From Rhodovibrio sodomensis (lineage in GTDB: Bacteria; Pseudomonadota; Alphaproteobacteria; Kiloniellales; Rhodovibrionaceae): DNA of 64,000 nt. How positions within the stretch are numbered: position 1 is the stretch's first letter; each line of letters starts with the position of its first letter. A program made the translations under genes and the position numbers. The stretch spans positions 1 through 64,000 of the forward strand of contig NZ_NRRL01000027.1 in assembly GCF_016583645.1 (NCBI RefSeq). Direction: 5' to 3'. Positions 48,466 to 58,525 of this stretch are shown in pieces. The notes beneath the pieces were generated by a model. The model made no database searches, had not been told where the DNA came from, and was given only the letters and a program-made list of their open reading frames with translations.

Positions 48466-49200
48466 ATGGCGCGCGCCTACGTCGGCACCAGCGGCTGGAG
48501 CTACGACGGCTGGGTCGGGCCGTTCTACCCGGATACGCTGCCGCGCAACCAGTGGCTCGCCCACTACGCCCGGCACCTGGACGCGGTGGAGCTGAACGCG
48601 AGCTTCTACCGCCTGCCGATGCAGAACATGCTGAAGGGCTGGGCCAAGCGCACGCCGGAACGGTTCAGCTTCTCGGTCAAGGCCTGGCAGCAGCTGACCC
48701 ACCGCAAGCGCCTGAAGGACTGCGGCGAACAGCTGCAGGTCTTTTTCGAACGGATGCAGCCGCTGGCCGACCGCACGGCCGCGGTGCTGTTCCAGCTGCC
48801 GCCCAAGATGCCGCTGGACGTCGAACGGCTGGAAGGCTTCCTGCGGCAGCTGCCCGCGGGCACCCGCGCCGCGTTCGAGTTCCGCGACCCGCGCTGGCAC
48901 GTGAGGCACGTCTACGACGCGCTGGAGCGCCACAACGCGGCCTTCGTGCCGTTCGAACTGGCCGACCAGCGCGCGCCGGCGGTCGCCACGGCGGGCTTCG
49001 TCTACCTCCGCCTGCACGGCCGCGAGGACAAATACCGCGGCCGCTACGGCCGCGACCAGCTGCGGCCCTGGGCCGACTGGCTGACCGGGCACATGCAGGC
49101 CGGCCGCGACGCGTTCGTGTTCTTCGACAACACGGATAAAGCCGATGACGCTGTGCGGGATGCGCTGGAGATGCGGGAGATGTTGGGGGCATCGGCATAG
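48466..49200 (+). CDS. DUF72-family protein
   Basis: 244-aa TIM-barrel-like protein of the DUF72 (YecE) family. The start YVGTSGWSYDGWVGPFYP is diagnostic, followed by LNASFYRLP, FSFSVKAWQQLTH, FQLPPKM, FEFRDPRWH, YLRLHGR and the terminal FFDNT. DUF72 has no firmly known reaction. ATG at 48466 with GGGGAGG upstream; the frame is open further upstream but the ribosome site fixes this start. Confidence 0.92.
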   Translation: MARAYVGTSGWSYDGWVGPFYPDTLPRNQWLAHYARHLDAVELNASFYRLPMQNMLKGWAKRTPERFSFSVKAWQQLTHRKRLKDCGEQLQVFFERMQPLADRTAAVLFQLPPKMPLDVERLEGFLRQLPAGTRAAFEFRDPRWHVRHVYDALERHNAAFVPFELADQRAPAVATAGFVYLRLHGREDKYRGRYGRDQLRPWADWLTGHMQAGRDAFVFFDNTDKADDAVRDALEMREMLGASA

Positions 49201-49431
49201 TCTATTGAAAGTACAGGCCCGGCTGGATGTCACCGCCTATCGGGACTGTTGGTCATGTCCATCGCCCAATATCGCCCCAGACTGCGGGCTTCGGAAGTAC
49301 TCCAACGATTCTATGATACCTTCCCCGGAGCAGGCGGATTATCGATGCGAAATTTGCTGATTCAGTACTTATCTGAGACCCTTAACCCTTCGCGCAAACG
49401 ATAATTCCGATATCAAGGGGGAGGTCAACGC

Positions 49432-49649
49432 ATGCAGGATATCCGTCTATGGTTGGCATTAGCTACACCCATGCTGCTTTTCGGCTGCGCCGACACGGTC
49501 ATGATTCCCGCGGAAGATTCGACGCCGCCGGAAGTCAAGCTGACGGCGATCGCCACTGGCGAGAATCGTGGGTCAGTCGACTCCAGCAACAACGCTGTCA
49601 CCGCATATCAATTGGCCAGCGAAGACTCTGCCTTGCTGGCGAGTGGTCA
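49432..49649 (+). pseudogene. 5' part of a lipoprotein gene split by IS21
   Basis: Begins with a strong GGGGGAGG ribosome site and an ATG. The signal peptide has a lipobox (LLFGC, Cys near residue 19), so the product was an exported lipoprotein. The gene runs in frame to 49649, where the IS21 element starts after target copy TGGTCA (49644-49649). Read-through into the element gives a TAA at once. Joined to 52406-53531 it gives a continuous 448-codon frame. The 231-base gap before it (49201-49431) is less GC-rich than average and shows no gene. Confidence 0.85.
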
Positions 49650-49829
49650 TGCGTAATTCGGCGGAATCCGCCCACCCAATTCGGTTGAATTCGCCCACCT
49701 GGTTCGGCTGAAACCGCCCACCGAATTCGGCGAATTCGCCCACACGTAGCACGAGAGTAAGACGGCGCGCGGCCTTGGTAGCAACGCTCTACGGTGCGCC
49801 CCTGATCACGAGGGACAGGGGGCCCGTGG

Positions 49830-51368
49830 ATGCCGAAACCGAGGTCGGATATGCGTAAAATCAGGGAAGTTCTCCGGCTCCGCGACGAGCACGGCGCCAG
49901 TCAGCGCCAGATCGTGGCGGCGTGCCGGCTCCCCCGGACGACGGTCCGGGATTATCTGCGGCGGCTGAAAGCCGCCGGGCTGACCTACGCCGCAGTGGCG
50001 GCTTGGTCGGACGACGCGCTGGAGGCGCAGCTGTTCCCCCGCACACCGGCACCGGCCGGCCGGTCGGAGCCGGACTGGGCCTATGTCGCCCGGGAGCTGG
50101 GCCGGCGCGGGGTCACGCTGAAACTGTTGTGGCGGGAGCATCTGGAGGCCGTGCCAGACAGCTACCGCTACACGCAGTTCGTCGCCCGGTTCCGGGAGTG
50201 GCAGGGCGCCCACAAGGAACCGCGGCTGCTGCGGGCGCATACGCCGGGCGAGATGGTCGAGATCGACTACGCCGGCATGACGCTGAGCGTGGGTGTGGGG
50301 GCGGCGGCGCGGCCGGCGCAGGTGTTCGTGGCGGTTCTGCCGTACTCAGGTTACCTGTTCGCGGATGTCACCTGGAGCCAGCAAAGCGCCGACTGGCTGG
50401 CCTCGCACGTACGGCTGTTCGAGCACCTGGGCGGAGTCCCGTCGCGTCTCGTGCCGGATAACCTCAAGGTCGGCGTCACCCACGCGAGCTTCTACGACCC
50501 GGCGATCAACGCCGGCTACCACGAGCTGGCCCGGCACTACGCCACGGCCGTGGTTCCGACGCGCGCCAGGAAGCCACGGGATAAGCCATCCGTGGAAAAT
50601 GGCGTTTTACAGGCGGAGCGGCGTGTCCTGGCGGTGCTGCGCGACCGCGTGTTCGCCACGCTGGCCGAGGCGCGCGCGGCGGTCGTCGAGCTGGTCGCGC
50701 AGGTCAACGACGATCCGCTGACCAGCCAGCCAGGCATGACCCGCCGGGAGCTGTTCACCACCATCGAGCGGCCCACGCTCAAGGCGCTGCCGGCGGCGGC
50801 GTTCGTGATCGGCAGCTGGGCGCGGTTCAAGGTGCCGGAGACCTACCACGTCACCGTCGACGGCGTGGCGTACTCGCTGCCGCATCGCCTGATCGCCGCC
50901 ACGGTGGACATCCATGCCGGGCCCGAGGTGATCCAGGTCTTTCACCGCAACAAGCGCGTGGCCTGCCACCGCCGGCAGGCGGCCTCCGGCGACCCGCGCT
51001 CCGGCCGGGATCGGGTGACGCTGGACGCCCACAAGCCCTCCAACCACCGGGCCGTGGAGAGCTACACGCCCGCGCGCGTCGCCGAGGAGCTGGCGGCGAT
51101 CGGTCCCGCCGCCGCGGCGATCTACGCGCGCATCCGGGCTGATGCCGATCATGACATGCAGGCCGCTCGACAGGGCCGCGGGCTGATCCGGCTCGCCGCC
51201 CTGCACGGGGCCACGCGTCTGGAGGCGAGCTGCGAGGCTGCGCTCGCCGCGAACATCGGCGCCTACCGCTACATCGAGCGCACCATCGAGCAGACCGACG
51301 TGTCGGCGCCGGCCACCGCCGGCGTCGGGGACCACGCCAACCTGCGTGGCCCGTCCTACTACCACTGA
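49830..51368 (+). CDS. istA: IS21-family transposase IstA
   Basis: DDE transposase of 512 aa. N-terminal helix-turn-helix (about 20-45, HGASQRQIVAACRLPRTTVRDY) is followed by the catalytic core with D146 (VEIDYAG), D210 (LVPDNLK) and E256 (KPSVENGV), and the Mu-type C-terminal beta barrel. It acts with IstB in transposition. ATG at 49830 preceded by a GGGGG-rich stretch. istB follows after 22 bases. Confidence 0.96.
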   Translation: MPKPRSDMRKIREVLRLRDEHGASQRQIVAACRLPRTTVRDYLRRLKAAGLTYAAVAAWSDDALEAQLFPRTPAPAGRSEPDWAYVARELGRRGVTLKLLWREHLEAVPDSYRYTQFVARFREWQGAHKEPRLLRAHTPGEMVEIDYAGMTLSVGVGAAARPAQVFVAVLPYSGYLFADVTWSQQSADWLASHVRLFEHLGGVPSRLVPDNLKVGVTHASFYDPAINAGYHELARHYATAVVPTRARKPRDKPSVENGVLQAERRVLAVLRDRVFATLAEARAAVVELVAQVNDDPLTSQPGMTRRELFTTIERPTLKALPAAAFVIGSWARFKVPETYHVTVDGVAYSLPHRLIAATVDIHAGPEVIQVFHRNKRVACHRRQAASGDPRSGRDRVTLDAHKPSNHRAVESYTPARVAEELAAIGPAAAAIYARIRADADHDMQAARQGRGLIRLAALHGATRLEASCEAALAANIGAYRYIERTIEQTDVSAPATAGVGDHANLRGPSYYH

Positions 51369-51390
51369 CCCCGATCCAAGGAGATCCCGC

Positions 51391-52140
51391 ATGCGTCATC
51401 CCAACATCGACCGCCTGCGCCAGATGCGCCTGTACGGCATGGCCAAGGCGCTGGAGGAGCTGGACCACCAGCCCGACGCGGCCAGCCTGTCGTTCGACGA
51501 CCGCCTGGCGCTGTTGATCGAGCGCGAGGCCGAGGAGCGCGCCAACGCCGCGCTCGCCGGCCGGCTCCGGCGGGCGAAATTCCGCCAGCAGGCGTGCCTC
51601 GAAGACCTCGACATGAACCCCGCGCGCGGTCTGGACCGCGGGGTCGTGCGCGAGCTGGCGACCTGCCGCTGGATCCGCGAGCACCGGCCGGTGGTGGTCG
51701 TCGGCGCGACCGGCACCGGCAAGACCTGGCTGGTCTGCGCGCTCGGTCACCAGGCCGCGCGCGAGGGCTACAGCGTCCAATACACCCGCCTGACCCGGCT
51801 GCTGGACGGGCTCGCCACCGCGCGCGTGGAGGGCAAGCTGGCGCGCGAGTTACGCCGGCTGGCCCGGCTCGACCTGTTGATCATCGACGACTGGGGCATG
51901 ACCGAGCTGACCGCCGCCCAGCGCCTCGACCTCATGGAGGTCATCGACGATCGCCACGACCGCCGGGCCACGCTGCTGGCCTCGCAGATCCCGGTCGACC
52001 GCTGGCACGCTGTGATCGGCGATCAAACCTACGCCGACGCCATCCTCGACCGGCTGGTCCACAACGCCCACCGGCTGGAGCTCACCGGCGAGTCCATGCG
52101 CAAGCGCGCCGCCGCGAAGGCGTCCGAGGAGGCCGCGTGA
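51391..52140 (+). CDS. istB: IS21-family helper ATPase IstB
   Basis: DnaC-like AAA+ ATPase of 249 aa that assists IstA with target selection. Walker A GATGTGKTW (near residue 108), Walker B LLIIDDWGM, and SQIPVDRWH as in the IstB family. ATG at 51391 with AAGGAG upstream. The right-end repeats of the element follow after about 180 bases. Confidence 0.96.
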   Translation: MRHPNIDRLRQMRLYGMAKALEELDHQPDAASLSFDDRLALLIEREAEERANAALAGRLRRAKFRQQACLEDLDMNPARGLDRGVVRELATCRWIREHRPVVVVGATGTGKTWLVCALGHQAAREGYSVQYTRLTRLLDGLATARVEGKLARELRRLARLDLLIIDDWGMTELTAAQRLDLMEVIDDRHDRRATLLASQIPVDRWHAVIGDQTYADAILDRLVHNAHRLELTGESMRKRAAAKASEEAA

Positions 52141-52399
52141 GCGCGCTCGCCCAGGTGGGTCCACAGCACGGCGCGGCCCGCGCGCTGCGCCTTATGGGCG
52201 CGCGCGGTCCCCTTGGCTGTGGACTACCTGGACGAGCGCGGGCGATATCCTGCTTGTCGCTCCAACACCCACACCCGTAAGCTGTAACGAGAAGGCCCGC
52301 GCCCCGACCTCTCATGCGACCCGCACAGGGTGGGCGGATTCACCGAACCGGGTGGGCGGTTTCAGCCGAAACACCCGGGCGAATTCGCCGAAATGCGCA

Positions 52400-53531
52400 T
52401 GGTCACGACGATGGCGGCGTCAAACGCTTGGAAATCAATGCAATTTCTGGCGGACAGTTGACGTCCACGGGGCAGCCCGATGCCCGCACGGTCGTTAAGA
52501 CAGGGTCGCGGGACACTCCGAAAGACCGATTGTTGGTCGGGGCCGGACCAGCGTTCGCCGAGGACACAGGCCAGATCCAGTTGCGCGCGATCGCCGAGGA
52601 CTTCAATGGCAACGTGGCACGTACCGCGGTGTTAACCATTAACGAGGTGCAACCTGCACAGGCCAACCTATCGGCCAGTCCCAATCCCGTTGTCCGCGGA
52701 GAGACCTCCGACCTGAGTTGGCAGATCACCGGCGGCAACTTTAAATCTGCGAACGTGCGTGCCGGATCAAGCAATACGATCCGCGCAAACGCTGGCGCTT
52801 CCGACCAAGCGCCGGTCAGCCCGTCGCAAGACACGACCTATACGCTTACTGTGAAGACACATATCGATCAACCAACGACGCCGGGCGATCAAGTTCGCTT
52901 ACAGGTCTCGCCGCCCCCGATGCCGAAGGTCAGCATTAGTGCGCAGACTACGAACGCGACCGCCGGCGATAACGTCCGCTTCAACTATAGCGGTCAAGAC
53001 GTTGACCAGATTTCTATTCCAAAGCTGAATGTGGGACCAACAAGGAACTTGAACGGATCCGTGACAAAGGTCCTGTACCAGGATTTCACGGCTACGGCCG
53101 AGGGCATCAAGAACAACCAAGTCGCCGACACCGACAGCGTGAACGTTAGCGTCCAGGCCCCGGCGACCATCGACATCCGGCAGTCTTCGATCACACCCAA
53201 CCAGACAGGACACGTCTGTTCCCCGACCCAAAGTTCGATCGAGCTCTCGAACCAGGATGTGACACGTCGCTTCGGGACCTATGACACCGTCGACCAGCTT
53301 AAGGTCGACGGCTTTGACGTGAATAATGCCAATGTGACCATTTGGCACTATCCACGGACAGGGGCCCTCTCGAAAACGACCATCGGGGCTCAAGCTACCG
53401 GTTCAACCGGCAACACGACGACATACTTCAGTGGCGAGGATACCGGCGGACGCTGGTGCTTTAATCTGAACAGCGGCTTCGAACAGCCAGGCATCGATTC
53501 CCTACCGGTAACCTTCACCCTCTCACAGTAA
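52400..53531 (+). pseudogene. 3' part of the IS21-split lipoprotein gene
   Basis: Begins with target copy TGGTCA (52400-52405) and continues in the reading frame of the 49432 fragment (GHDDGGVKRLEIN). The encoded region looks like a series of beta-sandwich modules: PVVRGETSDLSWQITGG and ATAGDNVRFNYSGQD resemble bacterial Ig-like repeats, followed by a C-terminal domain with two cysteines (HVCSPT, RWCFN). Base composition is visibly lower in GC than neighbours and codon use less biased, suggesting acquisition. The rebuilt protein would have 447 aa. An open frame starting at 52314 inside the IS end is not a natural start. Confidence 0.85.
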
Positions 53532-53706
53532 ACGGGCATCCAGACGGTGCACTCGAACGCCGGGTGCACCGTCATGCCGCCCGCTCTGTTCCGGTGCGTC
53601 TTGCGCGCGCAGAGTGCCGATCACCCGTGAATGAAAACCTCTTCGGCGCGCTGTGCAGGCGCCACCAAACCAACACGGAGATCACTGACGTCTGTGTGAA
53701 CGAAAA

Positions 53707-53783
53707 TGGTCGGAGCGGCAGGATTTGAACCTGCGACCTTCCGGCCCCCAGCCGGATGCGCTACCAGACTGCGCCACGCTCCG
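53707..53783 (-). tRNA. tRNA-Pro (anticodon GGG)
   Basis: 77-nt tRNA with CCA encoded. The acceptor CGGAGCG pairs with CGCTCCG before discriminator A. The anticodon stem TCCGG/CCGGA has loop CTGGGGG, giving GGG. T-arm GGTTCAAATCC is intact. Confidence 0.97.
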
Positions 53784-53930
53784 AACCGTCTGGGCGCCGA
53801 TGGGGACGGTGCGGCGCCGCGTGTGGCGGTCGTTATAGCGGCCTGCGCGGTGTCACGCAATGACGCGTCGGTGCCGGTTTCGGGGGCCCGCGCCGCCCTC
53901 CGGAGCCGGCGGGACCGGTGGCGCCCCCGC

Positions 53931-54617
53931 TCAGTCGCCGGTGCGGCGCTTCAGCTCGGCCCGGGCGGCGCGCAGTTCTTCCAGCACGCTGCGGATCGTC
54001 TCGCGCTGCTGGTCGCTCAGGCTGGCCTCCGCGAGCGTCGACGGCGCCGCCTGGTCGGTCGAGCCGTGGGTCGGCGCGCGCGACTCGGTGTGGCGCGCGG
54101 CACTGCCGGTCGGGCCGGTCGGGCCGGCCGGCCCGGTCGCCGTGGCGGCGCGCGCCGCCGGGCCCTCGGGGCGGCCGGTTCGGGGATGCCGCCGGGCCGA
54201 GGCCTGCGAGCGCTGCATCGTCGTACCCGGCCCCGAGGGCTGCGCGGCCGCGGTCGCCTCCGGCGCGGGGTCGACTTCCTGCGCGCTGCCGTTGACCGGC
54301 GGCGGGGCGCCCGCACGCTCCTGCTCGGCGACCGCCTCCTCGTGCGCGGGCGGCTTGACCTGCCCCTCGCGCAGCAGCTTCTGCACGCCCTTGATGGTGT
54401 AGCCGTCGGAATACAGCAGGTCGCGGATCCGGCGCAGCAGCTCGATGTCCTCGGGCCGGTAATAGCGCCGGCCGCCGCCGCGCTTCATCGGCCGGACCTG
54501 GGTAAACTTGGTCTCCCAGAAGCGCAGAACGTGCTGCGGCACTTCCAACTCGTCCGAGACCTCCGAAATGGTCCGGAAGGCGGCGGCGGACTTGCTGGCG
54601 GTGCGGTTGGCGGCCAT
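53931..54617 (-). CDS. MerR-family transcriptional regulator
   Basis: 228-aa protein with a MerR-type winged helix at the N-terminus (about 15-85: [42 protein letters not shown]). The middle is a long low-complexity Ala/Pro/Gly/Thr linker, and the C-terminus a coiled-coil-like helix ([23 protein letters not shown]). This is the regulator that commonly follows ihfA in alphaproteobacteria; its ligand and targets are unknown. No metal-binding cysteines are present. Confidence 0.9.
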   Translation of the reverse strand: MAANRTASKSAAAFRTISEVSDELEVPQHVLRFWETKFTQVRPMKRGGGRRYYRPEDIELLRRIRDLLYSDGYTIKGVQKLLREGQVKPPAHEEAVAEQERAGAPPPVNGSAQEVDPAPEATAAAQPSGPGTTMQRSQASARRHPRTGRPEGPAARAATATGPAGPTGPTGSAARHTESRAPTHGSTDQAAPSTLAEASLSDQQRETIRSVLEELRAARAELKRRTGD

Positions 54618-54680
54618 GGCGTTCCAGGAACTTGCGCGCGCGGCTGAAAGCGGTCGCGACGGACCGGACAGCGCCGCGCG

Positions 54681-54995
54681 TCAGGCGTTGACCAGCTGCT
54701 TATAGACCGCGTTGATCCGGTTGCGCAGAACGTGCGAGGCGCGGAATACCAGCACCCGGCGCGGCAGGATCGGCACTTCCTCCCCCGTCTTCGGGTTGCG
54801 GCCGACCCGCCGGCCCTTCTTGCGCACGGCGAAGCTGCCGAACGAGGAGATCTTGACCGGCTCCCCGCGCACCAGCGCGTCGGAGACCTCGTCCAGCACG
54901 GTTTCGACCAACGCGGCCGACTCGTTCCGGCTCAAGCCAACTTGTTGATAGACCGCTTCCGACAGATCGGCGCGGGTTAGGGTCTTCTCCGCCAT
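54681..54995 (-). CDS. ihfA: Integration host factor alpha subunit
   Basis: DNA-bending histone-like protein of 104 aa, partner of IhfB. The start [21 protein letters not shown] and the beta-arm sequence [21 protein letters not shown] are typical, including the NPKTG and the conserved Pro that intercalates. ATG at 54995; the longer open frame upstream is rejected on family length. Lies between fabH and the MerR gene, all on the minus strand. Confidence 0.96.
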   Translation of the reverse strand: MAEKTLTRADLSEAVYQQVGLSRNESAALVETVLDEVSDALVRGEPVKISSFGSFAVRKKGRRVGRNPKTGEEVPILPRRVLVFRASHVLRNRINAVYKQLVNA

Positions 54996-55180
54996 CCAAC
55001 GTCCCCCAGCGTTTTCGGCCCGGCAATTTCTCGGGTAACTCAAAGGGTAATGCAGCGGTGCTGACCCGTCAAAGCCGAAACGCCCAGCTTCACCCGGAAA
55101 AGTACAGAAAAACGAACGATCTGAGGGGCGCACTTGATGTGCGCCCGGGTGTACGTGCGCGGGTACGACCGGGCGTACGG

Positions 55181-56152
55181 CTACCAGCGGACGAGCGCGC
55201 TGCCCCAGGTGAAGCCGCCGCCCATGCCTTCCAGCAGCACCAAATCGCCTTCCTGGATACGACCGTCCTCGACCGCCTCGAACAGGGCGAGCGGGATCGA
55301 CGCGGCGGAGGTGTTGGCGTGCCGATCGACGGTCGTGACCACGCGTTCCGGCGACAGGTTGAGGCGCTTGCCGGTCGCCTCGATGATCCGCATGTTCGCC
55401 TGGTGCGGCACCAGCCAGTCGACGTCGCTCGCGCCCAGCTGGTTGGCGGACAGGGCGGCGTCGATCGCCTCGGCCATGCGCACGACGGCGTGGCGGAACA
55501 CCTCCCGCCCCTCCATGCGCAACTGGCCGGTCGACTGCGTGCTCGACGGGCCGCCGTCGACGTACAGCGCGTCGTGGTGGCGCCCGTCGGAATAGAGGTG
55601 GGTGGACAGCACGCCGCTCGGCGTATGGCCGTCGGTCTCCTGCGCCTGCAGCACGACCGCCCCGGCGCCGTCGCCGAACAGCACGCAGGTCGTGCGGTCT
55701 TCCCAGTCGAGGATGCGCGAGAAGGTCTCGGCCCCGATCACCAGCGCGGTGCGCGCCTGCCCCAGCCGCAGGAAGTTGTCCGCGACCGCGAGCGCGTAGA
55801 CAAAGCCGGTGCAGACCGCCTGCACGTCGAACGCCGCGCCGCGGGTCATGCCCAGGCGGGCCTGGATGGTCGTCGCGGTCGCGGGAAAGGTTTCGTCCGG
55901 GGTGGCGGTCGCGACGATGATCAGATCGAGCTGGTCGACGTCGACCCCGGCGCGCTCAAGCGCGGTGCGCGCGGCGGCGGTGCCGAGGTCGGAGGTGTTC
56001 TCGTCCGCCGCTGCGATCCGGCGTTCCTGGATCCCGGTCCGCTGTCGGATCCACTCGTCCGAGGTGTCGACCCGGCGCGCCAGTTCCGCGTTGGTCACAA
56101 CCCGCTCGGGCAGATATCCGCCGCAACCGATGATCCGGGACCGGGTCGCCAT
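55181..56152 (-). CDS. fabH: Beta-ketoacyl-ACP synthase III
   Basis: FabH, 323 aa, starts fatty acid synthesis by condensing acetyl-CoA with malonyl-ACP. Catalytic triad Cys114 (QAVCTGF), His250 (WLVPHQAN) and Asn280 (RHANTSAAS). The terminal [15 protein letters not shown] is standard. Its ATG overlaps the plsX stop by one base (TGATG, 56154-56150), so translation is coupled. Confidence 0.97.
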   Translation of the reverse strand: MATRSRIIGCGGYLPERVVTNAELARRVDTSDEWIRQRTGIQERRIAAADENTSDLGTAAARTALERAGVDVDQLDLIIVATATPDETFPATATTIQARLGMTRGAAFDVQAVCTGFVYALAVADNFLRLGQARTALVIGAETFSRILDWEDRTTCVLFGDGAGAVVLQAQETDGHTPSGVLSTHLYSDGRHHDALYVDGGPSSTQSTGQLRMEGREVFRHAVVRMAEAIDAALSANQLGASDVDWLVPHQANMRIIEATGKRLNLSPERVVTTVDRHANTSAASIPLALFEAVEDGRIQEGDLVLLEGMGGGFTWGSALVRW

Positions 56153-57219
56153 CAGCCTGCCGCCGCCTGGGCGCCGGACGTGCCGTTGCGCGACGCGCCG
56201 ACGGCCCGGTCGAGCTGGCCCAGATCGGCCCGGATGCGTTCCAAGAACCCGCCGCGCGCCAGGTCGACCGCCACGCCGATCGCGTTGGCGAAGCCGACCG
56301 GATCGGTGCCGCCGTGGCTTTTCACCGCGATGCCGTTGAGGCCGAGGAACATCGCGCCGTTGTAGCGGCGCGGATCGGTGCGCTTGCGCAGCTTCTGCAT
56401 GGCCCGGCGGGCCAGCAGATAGCCCAGCTGGGCGAAGATGGACGACTTGAACGTACTTTTCAGATAGCTGCCGATCAGCTTGGCGGTGCCCTCCGCGGCC
56501 TTGAGCGCGACGTTGCCGGTGAAGCCGTCGGTCACGATCACGTCGACCGTGCCCTTGGCGATATCGTCGCCCTCGATGAAGCCGTGGAACCGGCCGGGCA
56601 GCTTGATCTCGTTCAGGCGGTCGCGCGCTTCCCACAGCGCCTCGTGGCCCTTGCGCTCCTCGGCGCCGACGTTCAGCAGGCCGTAGCTGGGCTCCATCGT
56701 GCCCAGGACGGTGCGCGAGAAGGCGTTCCCCATGATCGCGAAGTCGACCAGGTTCTGCGCGTCGCACTGCACGTTCGCGCCCAGGTCGAGCATCACCGAT
56801 TCGCCGACCTGGGTCGGGAAGAAGCTGGCGATCGCCGGCCGGTCGATCCCCGGCAGCATCTTCATCAGCATCTTCGACATCGCCATCAGCGCCCCGGTGT
56901 TGCCGGCGGAGACGACGCCGTCCGCCTTGCCGTCGCGGACAGCCTGAATCGCCTGACGCATCGAGGAGTTGCGGCCGTTGCGCAGCGCCGTCGACGGCTT
57001 CTCGCTGTCGGAGACGACATCCTCGCAGTGCACCAGCGTGGTCACCTGGCGCAGCTTTTTCATCTTCGCCAGGTACGGGTGCACATCCTGCTCACGCCCG
57101 AACACCAGGAACTGCACCTGGGGGTGACGCTTGCGGGCAAGGTTCGCACCGCGCAGCACCATGCGCGGCGCGTGGTCACCGCCCATGGCGTCCAGTGCGA
57201 TGGTCAGGCGATCGCTCAA
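56152..57219 (-). CDS. plsX: Phosphate acyltransferase PlsX
   Basis: PlsX, 355 aa, converts acyl-ACP to acyl-phosphate for phospholipid synthesis. The start [21 protein letters not shown], the [16 protein letters not shown] motif and [17 protein letters not shown] are diagnostic. Member of the yceD-rpmF-plsX-fabH-ihfA-merR cluster on the minus strand. ATG at 57219. Confidence 0.97.
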   Translation of the reverse strand: MSDRLTIALDAMGGDHAPRMVLRGANLARKRHPQVQFLVFGREQDVHPYLAKMKKLRQVTTLVHCEDVVSDSEKPSTALRNGRNSSMRQAIQAVRDGKADGVVSAGNTGALMAMSKMLMKMLPGIDRPAIASFFPTQVGESVMLDLGANVQCDAQNLVDFAIMGNAFSRTVLGTMEPSYGLLNVGAEERKGHEALWEARDRLNEIKLPGRFHGFIEGDDIAKGTVDVIVTDGFTGNVALKAAEGTAKLIGSYLKSTFKSSIFAQLGYLLARRAMQKLRKRTDPRRYNGAMFLGLNGIAVKSHGGTDPVGFANAIGVAVDLARGGFLERIRADLGQLDRAVGASRNGTSGAQAAAG

Positions 57220-57382
57220 CTACGACCTACCTCCGCCTCATCACCGGCGCGGGCAGGCGTACCTTGCCGCGCGGGTGCCGTCGTGTGACTAAGCCGGGCT
57301 CGCTGTGCGCCGGGCCGGGACGCCGCGGCGTCCTGTCGATCTCAGGCGCAATCCCGGAAGACAGCGGTGCCGGCGCGGCGGA

Positions 57383-57405
57383 CGCACGGCCGTGGTGGCC
57401 GTGCG
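57383..57405. other. Strong hairpin between rpmF and plsX
   Basis: Perfect 9-bp stem (CGCACGGCC 57383-57391 with GGCCGTGCG 57397-57405), 5-nt loop, extended by partly pairing GGCGG/CCGCC flanks. It lies in the 234-base gap between rpmF and plsX, which otherwise holds nothing recognisable. Without a T-tract it is more likely a processing or attenuation site than a full terminator. Confidence 0.5.
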
Positions 57406-57453
57406 CCGCCATAAGCGCCGGGTCGTGACAGCCACCGACGAAGCGTCGGGGGC

Positions 57454-57639
57454 TTAGTACTTGTCCTTGGGCTCCAGGATCTCGCGCCCCTTATACATGC
57501 CGGTCTTCAGATCGACATGGTGCGGCCGGCGATACTCGCCGCTGTCCTGGTCGACCACGTAGGCGGGCGACTTCAGCGCGTGGTGTGAGCGGCGCTTGTC
57601 GCGCCGGGACTTCGACACCTTTTTCTTCGGAACGGCCAT
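57454..57639 (-). CDS. rpmF: 50S ribosomal protein L32
   Basis: L32, 61 aa. The basic start [22 protein letters not shown] is typical; this version lacks the zinc-binding cysteines, as in other alphaproteobacteria. The C-terminal half ([22 protein letters not shown]) also fits the lineage. It follows yceD and precedes plsX. Confidence 0.97.
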   Translation of the reverse strand: MAVPKKKVSKSRRDKRRSHHALKSPAYVVDQDSGEYRRPHHVDLKTGMYKGREILEPKDKY

Positions 57640-57817
57640 GATTCGTCCTTCGTCTCACATCCATGTGCGGCTTCGGGCTGGAAGCCGCGTCTTAAACAAA
57701 AAGATCGGCCCCGACAAGCCCGCGTCAAAGCCGCGTTTCCCCGTCTTCCGGCTGTGTCTTCCGGCTGTGCGGCGGATCGGTCGACCGAAGCGCTCGCGGG
57801 ACGGAACCACCGGGCGC

Positions 57818-58378
57818 CTAGCCATCCCGTTTCAGCTGGCGCAGCACCGCGAAGGGGGTGTCGTCCGGTTCCTCGTCCTCGTCCGGCGCGACGCCGTACC
57901 GTGCCGGATCGAACTCGGCGTCCGGCGCGCGCGGGTGCGGATCGAGCGCGAGCGCGAGCTGCTCGGCCAGCACCTCGCCCAGGTCCAGGCTGTCGCCAGT
58001 CAGCGGCTCGGGGGTGTCGTCTTCCTCCAGCGCGACGAAGACCTCGCCCTCTTCCGCCTCCGCCGCCGCCGGATCCAGCGTGTACAGCTGAACGAAGCTC
58101 TCGCCGACCTTGGCGTCGAACGGCTCCAGCTTGACCACGCAGGTCTGCCGGACGTGCGCGGCAAAGCTGCCTTCGACCCTGATCAGCGGGCTGTCGATCA
58201 GCCGCGACACGCTCAGCGTGCCGGTCAGGGCGGACAGGCCGTCCAAGCCGAGGCGCGCGCACAGCTGCCGGCACTCCTCCGGCTTCGCCTCCAGGCTGCG
58301 CTCGACCGGGCCGCCGGCCAGCTTGTCCAGGCGCAGCTTGCGCGAGAACTCGATGCTGTCGCGGGTGTGCTGGGTCAT
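57818..58378 (-). CDS. yceD: YceD family (DUF177) protein
   Basis: 186-aa protein of the YceD/DUF177 family, linked to 23S rRNA accumulation and usually placed upstream of rpmF, as here. Two cysteine spots (ECRQLCARL and TCVVKLEPF) and the acidic FVALEEDDTPEPL followed by DLGEVLAEQLALALDPHPR are characteristic. ATG at 58378; an upstream in-frame ATG adds 13 basic residues without a ribosome site. Confidence 0.9.
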   Translation of the reverse strand: MTQHTRDSIEFSRKLRLDKLAGGPVERSLEAKPEECRQLCARLGLDGLSALTGTLSVSRLIDSPLIRVEGSFAAHVRQTCVVKLEPFDAKVGESFVQLYTLDPAAAEAEEGEVFVALEEDDTPEPLTGDSLDLGEVLAEQLALALDPHPRAPDAEFDPARYGVAPDEDEEPDDTPFAVLRQLKRDG

Positions 58379-58525
58379 GGCTCCTGCCTGGCGGCTGCGC
58401 CGGCTGTGCCGCGGCACGGCGAGCGTCGCGGCGCGCCTCGGCTACCGGCGCTTGAGCGGCCGGGACGATAGGCGTGCGGTGACCGTCGGGTCAATCGCTT
58501 TTCACGTGCCCGGCGAACCGCCGGG

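Larger units (their letters stand above)
49650..52399 (+). mobile_element. Intact IS21-family insertion sequence
   Basis: 2750-bp element with ends TGCGTAATTCGGCGGAAT and, inverted at the right, TGCGCATTTCGGCGAATT. It is flanked by a 6-bp target duplication TGGTCA (49644-49649 and 52400-52405). Inside the left end are four tandem units of about 22 bp (pattern ATTCGGnnGAATTCGCCCACC, 49655-49744); the right end has three inverted ones (52328-52397). These are the multiple transposase-binding repeats usual for IS21. It encodes istA and istB and has no visible defect. Confidence 0.93.

Noticed and set aside
49650-49744. CRISPR-like short tandem repeats
   Set aside because: The 22-bp units are contiguous without spacers and lie at the IS21 end with inverted counterparts at the other end; they are transposase-binding repeats.
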